From Smithellaceae bacterium (lineage in GTDB: Bacteria > Desulfobacterota > Syntrophia > Syntrophales > JAQULV01), in contig JAQULV010000120.1 in the NCBI GenBank assembly GCA_028718405.1, positions 1-5,498 of the forward strand: 5,498 nucleotides of DNA, written 5' to 3'. The position numbers and the translations under genes were made by a program. The notes beneath the pieces are model-generated. The model was given only the letters and a program-made list of their open reading frames with translations, searched no databases and was not told the DNA's origin. Positions 1 through 5,498 of the stretch are shown in pieces (within the stretch, counting starts at the first letter, position 1; every line of letters starts with the position of its first letter).

Positions 1-1392
1 GAGGGTTGCGGAAAGACCATCGTCTCAACCATGGATCCGGAGTCCTGCCCTAATTGCGGCGGCGCCAAGCTGATTCAGGAGGAAGACGTCTTGGACACGT
101 GGTTCAGCTCCGCGCTCTGGCCCTTCTCCACCTTGGGCTGGCCCGATAAGACACCACTGCTTACGACCTTCTACCCCACGTCGCTTCTCATCACCGGCTT
201 CGACATCCTCTTCTTCTGGGTTGCCCGCATGATGATGATGGGACTGTACGCCATGGGCGAGGTTCCCTTCCGCGACGTTTATCTCCACGCCCTGGTCCGC
301 GATGAGCGTGGCGAGAAGATGAGCAAGTCCAAAGGCAACAGCATCGACCCGCTGGAGATGATCGACAGGTACGGCGCCGATGCCTTCCGCTTCACCCTGG
401 CAGCCTTCTCTGCGCAAGGCCGGGATGTCCGCATGTCGGAAGAGAGGATCGAGGGATACAAGTTCTTCATCAACAAGATCTGGAACGCGGCGAAGTTTTC
501 GCTCATGAACCTCGAGGACTACAAGGAAGACCAGACTTCGACGCCGGAAGAGCTTTCCCTTCCCGATCGCTGGATCATCTCGCGGCTGGAGGCGACGATT
601 GCCGAGGTGATCAAGGGACTTGACGAGTACCGTTTCAACGAGGCGGCCGGGGCCATCTACCAGTTCTTCTGGCATGAGTTCTGTGATTGGTATCTGGAGT
701 TGATCAAGCCGTCTCTCTATGGTGGGGCCGAGCGAGGAAAGAGAATCGCCTGTCAGCAAACGCTGCTTGCCACCTTGAAGACGGCGCTTCAGCTTCTCCA
801 TCCGTTCATCCCCTTCGTTACGGAGGATATCTGGCAGAAGTTATACACCGGTACTTCCATCATGGTGAGCCCTTTCCCCACATCCCATGAGGAGCGGCGC
901 GACGCGGCGGTTGAGGAGGAGATGGCGCTGGTCATGGGCATCATCGGAGCCGTGCGCAATATAAGAGGCGAGATGAATCTGGCGCCGGGAAAGAAACTTG
1001 CCGTTACCTGCTCGATTACCGATGCGAGGCAGGCCGCGATCGTCGCCGACGGGCAGGGCTACATCGTGAGTCTTGCCAATCTGGAAAGGATGACGATCAG
1101 GGGCGAGATGGAAGAGCCCAAAGGAGCGGCCACGGCGGTCGTGGGAGATATAAGGGTTTTTGTCCATCTCGAAGGGATGATCGATGTAGAAGGCGAGCGG
1201 GCGAGACTCACGAAGGAGCTTACCAAGTTGGAGAAGGAAATGGCTGGCGTCGAGAGAAAGCTCGCCAATCCGGAATTCCTGAGCAAGGCTGCGGAAGCGG
1301 TAGTGAAAAAAGAAGAGGAAAGGTCCCGGGAGCTGGCCGGTAAGAAGTCGCTCTTGCAGGCCGCCTTGGAGAGACTGGCCGTACTTGCCTGA
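1..1392 (+). CDS. valS: Valyl-tRNA synthetase, C-terminal half (5' end outside window)
   Basis: Class I aminoacyl-tRNA synthetase that charges tRNA-Val with valine in the cytoplasm. The reading frame is open from base 1, so the true start lies upstream. About 463 codons are present, roughly half of the usual 880-950 residues. Visible in order (numbering from base 1): a Cys pattern, C3 then C16-x-x-C19, that looks like part of a zinc-binding insert; the family block DVLDTWFSSALWPFSTLGW (29-47); the active-site signature KMSKS (106-110, bases 316-330); the helical anticodon-binding domain, from about DRWIISRLE onward; and a charged C-terminal coiled-coil arm (about 390-460) with the typical NPEFLSKAAEAVV segment. 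The missing N-terminal part should hold the HIGH motif and the editing domain. The conserved DTWFSSALWPFSTLGWP block and the coiled-coil tail separate it from the isoleucyl and leucyl enzymes. The stop codon lies 10 bases before the nadC ATG, which suggests co-transcription. Confidence 0.98.
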   Translation, partial: EGCGKTIVSTMDPESCPNCGGAKLIQEEDVLDTWFSSALWPFSTLGWPDKTPLLTTFYPTSLLITGFDILFFWVARMMMMGLYAMGEVPFRDVYLHALVRDERGEKMSKSKGNSIDPLEMIDRYGADAFRFTLAAFSAQGRDVRMSEERIEGYKFFINKIWNAAKFSLMNLEDYKEDQTSTPEELSLPDRWIISRLEATIAEVIKGLDEYRFNEAAGAIYQFFWHEFCDWYLELIKPSLYGGAERGKRIACQQTLLATLKTALQLLHPFIPFVTEDIWQKLYTGTSIMVSPFPTSHEERRDAAVEEEMALVMGIIGAVRNIRGEMNLAPGKKLAVTCSITDARQAAIVADGQGYIVSLANLERMTIRGEMEEPKGAATAVVGDIRVFVHLEGMIDVEGERARLTKELTKLEKEMAGVERKLANPEFLSKAAEAVVKKEEERSRELAGKKSLLQAALERLAVLA

Positions 1393-1398
1393 GAGGGA
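1391..1398 (+). promoter_or_regulatory. Ribosome binding site of nadC
   Basis: The purine-rich string GAGAGGGA overlaps the valS stop codon and sits 4 bases before the ATG at 1403. It favours that ATG over the in-frame TTG at 1385, which lies inside valS and has no comparable upstream site. Its overlap with the valS stop suggests translational coupling (inference). Confidence 0.6.
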
Positions 1399-1402
1399 CA
1401 TT

Positions 1403-2263
1403 ATGGAGTCCGCGTTTTTTCCTCCTAAAGAGCAGATCCACAGGCTGATCAGAGAGGTATTGGTCGAGGATATAGGCCAGGGCGATGTCACCACCGCCGC
1501 TGTCCTTACCGACGCGGAAAGAGGTGAGGGAAAGGCGGTGGCCAAGACGGAGCTCGTCGTCGCCGGATTGGACGTCTTTCGCGAAGCATTCCTCCTTCTG
1601 GACAAGGACATCATCTTTACCCCGTTATGCCGCGACGGCGACCGCGTAAAGGAAGGCGACGTGATGGCACGCCTGGAAGGCGCACTGGCTCCGATGCTTA
1701 TGGCGGAACGCTCGGCCTTGAATCTTTTGCAGCGGATGTGCGGTATTGCCACGGCGACGGAGAGGTTTGTTCGAACGGTTGAGGGAACGAAAGCCAGGAT
1801 CTTAGATACGCGCAAAACCGCGCCGGGACTGCGTGTCCTGGACAAATACGCCGTCCTCGTCGGTGGTGGCTGCAACCACCGCTTTGCCCTCTACGATGGG
1901 GTCCTGATCAAGGAGAACCACATCGCCGCCGCCGGAGGAATCGCCGTCGCCGTGGAAAGGGCGCGGGCGCGGGTTCCCCACACCCTCAAGATTGAAGTGG
2001 AGGTATCCAATATAAAGGAGTTGGAAGAGGCCCTGGCGGTGCAGGCCGACATCGTCATGCTGGACAACATGGATCTTGACCAGATGAAGAGAGCCGTGGA
2101 GATCACCGGAGGACGGGTGCCGCTGGAGGCTTCGGGAAACGTTACCCTGGAACGCGTCCGGGCCATTGCGGAGACCGGGGTGGATTTCATCTCCGTAGGA
2201 GCACTCACCCATTCGGTCCAGGCGGCGGACATATCACTTCTGATTAGCCCCTTAGCACACTGA
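1403..2263 (+). CDS. nadC: Nicotinate-nucleotide pyrophosphorylase (carboxylating), quinolinate phosphoribosyltransferase
   Basis: Converts quinolinate and PRPP to nicotinate mononucleotide, CO2 and pyrophosphate, the step where de novo NAD synthesis meets the shared end of the pathway. The product is 286 residues, the normal family length. The N-terminal alpha/beta domain opens with EDIGQGDVTT (22-31). The barrel domain carries the expected substrate-binding residues: R103 in AERSALNLLQR, R137-K138 in DTRKTAPGLR, H159-R160 in GGGCNHR, K170 in LIKENH, the acidic E198/E200 in KIEVEVS, and D221 in MLDNMD. The C-terminal phosphate-binding segment is LEASGNV followed by DFISVGALTHS. I chose the ATG at 1403 because it has a purine-rich site just upstream; a TTG at 1385 would add six residues and overlap valS. 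nadA and nadB are not in the window, so the quinolinate source is unseen. The ModD relatives of this family are less likely given the full set of QPRTase motifs. Confidence 0.97.
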   Translation: MESAFFPPKEQIHRLIREVLVEDIGQGDVTTAAVLTDAERGEGKAVAKTELVVAGLDVFREAFLLLDKDIIFTPLCRDGDRVKEGDVMARLEGALAPMLMAERSALNLLQRMCGIATATERFVRTVEGTKARILDTRKTAPGLRVLDKYAVLVGGGCNHRFALYDGVLIKENHIAAAGGIAVAVERARARVPHTLKIEVEVSNIKELEEALAVQADIVMLDNMDLDQMKRAVEITGGRVPLEASGNVTLERVRAIAETGVDFISVGALTHSVQAADISLLISPLAH

Positions 2264-2271
2264 AATCCAAC

Positions 2272-3060
2272 GTGGACTACGATAGCGAAGCGCTAAAGAG
2301 AATACTTACGGGCATGGTCCCCGACGGAGCGGTCCATTTCTTCACCGAGGTGGGCTCGACAAACGACGAGGCATTTCAACTCGCCCTCGCGGGCTGTCCG
2401 GAAGGAACCGTTGCCATTGCCGATGCCCAGTCCAAAGGAAAAGGGAGGCTTTTGCGAAGCTGGCAGTCACCGCCGGGGCGCAACATCTATCTATCGCTCG
2501 TCCTGCGGCCTGCGGCTCCGCCGGTTCTGGCGCCGCAGCTGACTTTGACCTCGGGTGTGGCCATGGCGGAGGTACTGCTGCGGCACTGCCGGGATGTGGC
2601 GATCAAATGGCCCAACGACATTACGATCGGAGGGAGGAAGGTCTGCGGCATCCTCACGGAGATGAGGACCAAAGGCACAGGCGTCGATTTCGTCATTGTG
2701 GGTATCGGGCTTAACGTTAACATGCAAAAAGAGGAGTTTGACGAGGCTCACCGCGACCTAGCCACCTCCCTTCGCATAGAGAAGGGCACGGAGCTGCCAC
2801 GGATTGAATTAATAAGGGATATGTACAACCGGCTCATCCTCTGGTATAGGAGGTGGTGCCGGGAGGGCTTTGGGCCGATCCGGAGCCGTTGGCTGGAACT
2901 GGCGTCGGTTTCAGGAAAGGCGATCCGCGTTCGGTTCAAGGACCAGCTCTACGAAGGGCTAGCCTTGGGGATAGACGAATACGGCGCCCTGCTGATCCGA
3001 GAGGAAAGCGGTGCCGTAAGGCGGATCCTGGCCGGAGACGCCTCGCTGCAAAAGGATTGA
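2272..3060 (+). CDS. birA: Biotin--[acetyl-CoA-carboxylase] ligase, monofunctional type without HTH domain
   Basis: Activates biotin with ATP to biotinyl-5'-AMP and transfers it to a lysine of biotin-dependent carboxylase or decarboxylase carrier domains, in the cytoplasm. The product is 262 residues. Visible motifs: EVGSTNDEA (26-34, biotin pocket start), the nucleotide-binding loop GKGRLLRSW (56-64), KWPNDI (112-117) with the catalytic-type lysine K112, GGRKVCGILTE (120-130), GIGLNVN (144-150), and a C-terminal SH3-like domain (about 215-258) ending GDASL. The catalytic core begins within about 25 residues of the start, so the roughly 60-residue N-terminal helix-turn-helix of bifunctional BirA repressors is absent; this protein should not itself repress biotin genes. 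The start is GTG at 2272, since the frame is closed by a TAG at 2245 and only a CTG lies between. The ribosome binding site is weak, which suggests translation coupled to nadC, whose stop is 8 bases upstream. Confidence 0.95.
   Translation: MDYDSEALKRILTGMVPDGAVHFFTEVGSTNDEAFQLALAGCPEGTVAIADAQSKGKGRLLRSWQSPPGRNIYLSLVLRPAAPPVLAPQLTLTSGVAMAEVLLRHCRDVAIKWPNDITIGGRKVCGILTEMRTKGTGVDFVIVGIGLNVNMQKEEFDEAHRDLATSLRIEKGTELPRIELIRDMYNRLILWYRRWCREGFGPIRSRWLELASVSGKAIRVRFKDQLYEGLALGIDEYGALLIREESGAVRRILAGDASLQKD
3051..3056 (+). promoter_or_regulatory. Ribosome binding site of coaX
   Basis: AAAGGA lies within the last codons of birA and 7 bases before the coaX ATG at 3064. This is good Shine-Dalgarno sequence and spacing, and it supports that start. 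Confidence 0.7.
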
Positions 3061-3063
3061 GTA

Positions 3064-3828
3064 ATGCTTTTAGTTGTTGATGTGGGAAATACCAATACCG
3101 TCTTAGGACTTTACGACGGTGAGAAGCTTATCCACGATTGGCGGATTCGTACCGTTATCGATCATACCGTCGACGAATACGGTATGCTCATCTACAACCT
3201 TTACAAGTCAAGCCGGATCAGCTCGCGGGAGATAAGGGCGATTATCATCTCCTGCGTGGTCCCTCCCATGCTCAATATCCTCGAGCCTCTCTGCCTCAAG
3301 TACTTCAATCTCAAACCGCTCATCGTCGGTCCCGGAATCAAGACAGGGATGCCCATCCATTACGACAACCCCAAGGAAGTCGGCGCCGATCGGATCGTCA
3401 ATGCCGTCGCCGGTCACGAGAAATATCAGAAAGATCTGATCATCGTGGATTTCGGTACGGCCACAACCTTCGACTATGTGACGGCCAAGGGGGAATACAT
3501 GGGCGGCTGCATCGCTCCGGGGATCATGATCTCCAGCGAAGCCCTTTTTGAAAGGGCCGCCAAACTTCCCCGGGTGGAGTTCTCCAAGCCCAAGTCGGTC
3601 ATCGCGAAGGATACCGTGAGCAGCATGCAGGCCGGTATCATGTTCGGCTACGCGGGGCTCATCGACGGCATTGTGGAGAGGATGAAGGCGGAGACCAAGC
3701 TTAATCAGTTGGTCGTGGCGACAGGCGGGCTGGCGCGGATCATCGCCCCCGAGACGAAGACAATCGATGTCGTAGATGAAATGCTGACGCTCGAAGGGCT
3801 GCGGCTTATCTATCTGCGCAACAATTGA
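3064..3828 (+). CDS. coaX: Type III pantothenate kinase
   Basis: Phosphorylates pantothenate to 4'-phosphopantothenate, the first committed step of coenzyme A synthesis. Type III enzymes are not feedback-inhibited by CoA and need a monovalent cation (family knowledge). The product is 254 residues, a typical length. The ASKHA-fold motifs are all present: DVGNTN (6-11, phosphate-1 loop), SCVVPP (63-68), PKEVGADR (103-110) with the presumed catalytic base D109, DFGTATTFD (129-137, phosphate-2), GGCIAPG (147-153), and ATGGLA (219-224, adenosine loop). The ATG at 3064 is 3 bases after the birA stop and has a good ribosome binding site. The birA-coaX pairing recurs in many bacteria, sometimes as a fusion; here they are separate genes. 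A truncated Bvg accessory factor is excluded by the complete motif set. Confidence 0.97.
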   Translation: MLLVVDVGNTNTVLGLYDGEKLIHDWRIRTVIDHTVDEYGMLIYNLYKSSRISSREIRAIIISCVVPPMLNILEPLCLKYFNLKPLIVGPGIKTGMPIHYDNPKEVGADRIVNAVAGHEKYQKDLIIVDFGTATTFDYVTAKGEYMGGCIAPGIMISSEALFERAAKLPRVEFSKPKSVIAKDTVSSMQAGIMFGYAGLIDGIVERMKAETKLNQLVVATGGLARIIAPETKTIDVVDEMLTLEGLRLIYLRNN

Positions 3829-3881
3829 ACAAAAACGAAAGGAATCTGCGCCGCGGGCGTTGCATACGGTAGTTGTCCTAA

Positions 3882-4460
3882 ATGGTCTTGAAACGCAGTA
3901 AGCTCTTCGCCGCCTTGGTGGCGGCCGCTCTTTTCTCTCTTTTGCAGGTCTCTCCCGTCTGGGCCATAAAGGTCGCCGACGTCGACGTCTATTTCAGCCC
4001 CCAGGGCGGTTGTACGGAGGCCATCGTCCGACAGATCGATCAGGCTCGTGAAGAGGTGCTGGTGCAGGCCTACTCCTTCAGTTCCGCCCCCATCGCGCAG
4101 GCCCTGCTCAAGGCCCACAAAAGGGGTGTGCGAGTGGAAATCATCCTGGATAAGAGCCAGCGCAGCCAGAGGTACTCTTCGTCAACCTTCTTCGCTCATG
4201 CGGGGATTCCCACCTACATCGACGGCCGCCACGCCATTGCCCACGACAAGGTCATGATCATTGACCGCGCGGTGGTGATCACGGGCTCTTTCAATTTCAC
4301 CAAGGCCGCCCAGGAGAAGAACGCGGAAAACCTGCTGATCGGGCACTCCCGGGAGCTGGCCGAGAAATACCGGGGGCATTGGTATGACCACCGCAGCCAC
4401 GCGGAGGAGTATGGGGGACACTTTTCAGTAAATGAGGCGCCCGCAAAGGGCGGATTATAG
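3882..4460 (+). CDS. Exported phospholipase D family nuclease (Nuc-like, single HKD motif)
   Basis: A 192-residue protein of the Nuc branch of the phospholipase D superfamily, whose studied members are metal-independent (EDTA-resistant) endonucleases that dimerise to bring two HKD motifs together. A cleavable signal peptide is visible: KRSK near the start, a hydrophobic stretch at about 8-22, and a likely cut after PVWA (residue 28), so it should act in the periplasm or outside. The mature part shows VYFSPQGGC (36-44), the AYSFSSAPIAQAL helix region (63-75), VEIILDKSQRS (85-95), the catalytic H121-x-K123-x4-D128, then GSFNFTKAAQEKNAEN (135-150), which completes the HKD signature. The single HKD and small size fit a homodimeric nuclease better than a true lipase, though substrate cannot be read from sequence. 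The tail contains several histidines (166, 170, 173, 180). The ATG at 3882 follows an in-frame TAA directly, so it is the most upstream start. Its Shine-Dalgarno is weak and I see no clear promoter in the 53-base gap before it. Confidence 0.93.
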   Translation: MVLKRSKLFAALVAAALFSLLQVSPVWAIKVADVDVYFSPQGGCTEAIVRQIDQAREEVLVQAYSFSSAPIAQALLKAHKRGVRVEIILDKSQRSQRYSSSTFFAHAGIPTYIDGRHAIAHDKVMIIDRAVVITGSFNFTKAAQEKNAENLLIGHSRELAEKYRGHWYDHRSHAEEYGGHFSVNEAPAKGGL

Positions 4461-4470
4461 ATTTAGAAAC

Positions 4471-4477
4471 GGAAAGG
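4471..4477 (+). promoter_or_regulatory. Ribosome binding site of the CoA-transferase gene
   Basis: GGAAAGG lies 8 bases before the ATG at 4486, the strongest initiation site in the window. It supports translation from 4486 rather than from the internal ATG at 4624. That internal ATG also has an AAGGA at 4612-4616 with 7-base spacing, so internal initiation cannot be excluded. Confidence 0.65.
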
Positions 4478-4485
4478 TAATCAAG

Positions 4486-5498
4486 ATGCAGAAGTTCAGT
4501 TACAACACGGAGGCGATAAAGAACCTCCAGATCGGGGATACATCCCTTCTCGATCCGCTCGTCGATTTTGAATCGGCGAGGCTGGCACACCAGAAGAAGG
4601 ACCATTCCCGTAAGGACAAGAGGATGTCGCTCAAAGAGGCCATTGCCGAGTACGTGGCCGACGGCGACATTGCCACGGACGCGGGTTTTGCCTATGTACG
4701 CACGCCGCATCAGGCCTACTTCGAGATGATCAGGCAGGGCAAGAAGAACCTCCATTTCATCGGCTCTCCCAATACGAACCAAAGCTATATGATCAACTAC
4801 GGCGTATGCGCTTACTCCCACAATTCATACGTGGGCGCCGAGATGAGAGGGACCGACCGTAACTATTCCCGCCAGCTGAAAGCGGGTAAGGTCAAGATCC
4901 TCTCCGAGTGGAGTCACGGCTCCATGGCCCAGGGTTTCAAGGCGGCGCAGTTGGGGGCGCCCGGCGTCTTCAGTAAGCAGCTCTTGGGGTCTGATATCGT
5001 GAGATACAACCCTTACGTGAAAGTCATGCAGAACCCGATGCGCGAAGATCCGGATCCCGTGGTCTTCATACCGGCACTCTATCCCGACGTTACGATCATT
5101 CACGTTCATGCGGCCGACAAGAACGGCAACGCCCGTATCTACGGTCCGGCAGTGAACGACGTCGCCATGGCCGCCGCCGCCCGCAAGGTGATCGTCACGG
5201 CGGAGGAGATCGTTCCCGAGATCGATATCCGCTACAACAACAAGGGAGTGGCGATTCCCTTCATGTACGTCGACGCCGTCGTGGAGCTTCCCTTCGGGGC
5301 GGTCCCGGGTAACATGCCGGGGTGTTACTACTGGTCGCGCCAGTGGTGGGAGAAGTTTCTCCGTTTTGCGACCTTGAGTGATGACAACTGCCGGGAGTTC
5401 ATGGGTTACTGGGTCATGGAGTGCAAAGACCAGTTCGATTTCGTCGACAAGCTGGGCGGGGCCAAATGGATCACGCAGGCGCGGCGACTCACCAAGAC
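4486..5498 (+). CDS. CoA-transferase subunit A, glutaconate CoA-transferase alpha type (3' end outside window)
   Basis: Alpha subunit of a class I CoA-transferase, an enzyme that moves CoA between carboxylic acids, working with a beta subunit that carries the catalytic glutamate. The frame is open for 337 codons to the right edge with no stop. From residue 47, MSLKEAIAEYVADGD aligns by eye with the start of Acidaminococcus GctA, and similarity continues through RTPHQAYFEMIRQG (72-85), HGSMAQGFKAAQLGAPG (144-160), DVTIIHVHAADKNGNARIYG (201-220), VIVTAEEIVPE (235-245), YVDAVVELPFGAVPG (261-275), and the C-terminal KDQFDFVDKLGGAKW (314-328). GctA is about 320 residues, so little is missing beyond the edge. 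Residues 1-46 are a charged extension lacking in GctA and give the gene a second possible start at 4624. The substrate is uncertain: glutaconate or another dicarboxylic or aromatic acyl-CoA is possible. The 25-base gap after the nuclease gene allows co-transcription. Confidence 0.88.
   Translation, partial: MQKFSYNTEAIKNLQIGDTSLLDPLVDFESARLAHQKKDHSRKDKRMSLKEAIAEYVADGDIATDAGFAYVRTPHQAYFEMIRQGKKNLHFIGSPNTNQSYMINYGVCAYSHNSYVGAEMRGTDRNYSRQLKAGKVKILSEWSHGSMAQGFKAAQLGAPGVFSKQLLGSDIVRYNPYVKVMQNPMREDPDPVVFIPALYPDVTIIHVHAADKNGNARIYGPAVNDVAMAAAARKVIVTAEEIVPEIDIRYNNKGVAIPFMYVDAVVELPFGAVPGNMPGCYYWSRQWWEKFLRFATLSDDNCREFMGYWVMECKDQFDFVDKLGGAKWITQARRLTK

Noticed and set aside
1385..1402. TTG start for nadC overlapping the end of valS
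   Set aside because: The ATG at 1403 has a purine-rich site just upstream and gives the normal family N-terminus; the six extra residues match nothing recognisable.
841..1875. Long antisense open frames opposite valS and nadC, the largest running through both genes
   Set aside because: They lie opposite well-supported conserved genes, show no recognisable family motifs, and are expected from the GC-rich third positions of the + strand genes.
3849..3859. Small inverted repeat CGCC-GCG-GGCG in the gap between coaX and the nuclease gene, considered as a terminator
   Set aside because: The stem is only four base pairs with a three-base loop and no run of T follows. It is too weak to call a Rho-independent terminator.
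3829..3881. Possible promoter for the nuclease gene (TTGAAC at 3825 or TTGCAT at 3860 as -35)
   Set aside because: Neither has a recognisable -10 box at 16-18 bases; the second would place it inside the coding region.
4297..4821. Antisense open frame crossing the nuclease and CoA-transferase junction
   Set aside because: It lies opposite two proteins with clear family motifs, and its translation shows no recognisable domain.
3064..5498. Functional link between CoA synthesis (coaX) and the downstream CoA-transferase
   Set aside because: CoA-transferases recycle CoA between acids and do not need a dedicated kinase nearby. An unrelated nuclease gene separates the two, so proximity is best read as chance.

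Overview
The window is an ordinary, densely packed bacterial chromosomal segment with moderately high GC. All six recognisable genes are on the + strand. I see no RNA gene, insertion sequence, CRISPR array or long repeat. The combination of a valS-nadC-birA-coaX cluster, a Nuc-type phospholipase D nuclease and a glutaconate-type CoA-transferase would fit an anaerobic, possibly syntrophic, member of the former Deltaproteobacteria (Desulfobacterota). That placement is inference from gene order and protein style, and no marker gene here proves it.

Positions 1-1392 hold the C-terminal half of valyl-tRNA synthetase, cut by the left edge. It is followed within 10 bases by nadC (quinolinate phosphoribosyltransferase, last steps of de novo NAD synthesis), within 8 bases by birA (biotin-protein ligase without the DNA-binding domain), and within 3 bases by coaX (type III pantothenate kinase, first step of CoA synthesis). 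The tight spacing and lack of visible terminators suggest one transcript joining a tRNA charging enzyme with three cofactor genes (NAD, protein-bound biotin, CoA).

After a 53-base gap comes a small exported HKD-family nuclease closely resembling the Nuc/phospholipase D family. Then, 25 bases later behind a good ribosome binding site, comes the start of a CoA-transferase alpha subunit of the glutaconate CoA-transferase type, which runs off the right edge. Its catalytic beta subunit would be expected just beyond the window. These last two genes look functionally separate from the cofactor cluster and from each other.

Every gene appears intact apart from the two cut by the window edges. I find no convincing evidence of a previously undescribed system. 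The points most worth a second look are the N-terminal extension and two possible starts of the CoA-transferase, the exported Nuc-like nuclease placed beside housekeeping genes, and a variant nucleotide-binding loop in the HTH-less BirA.
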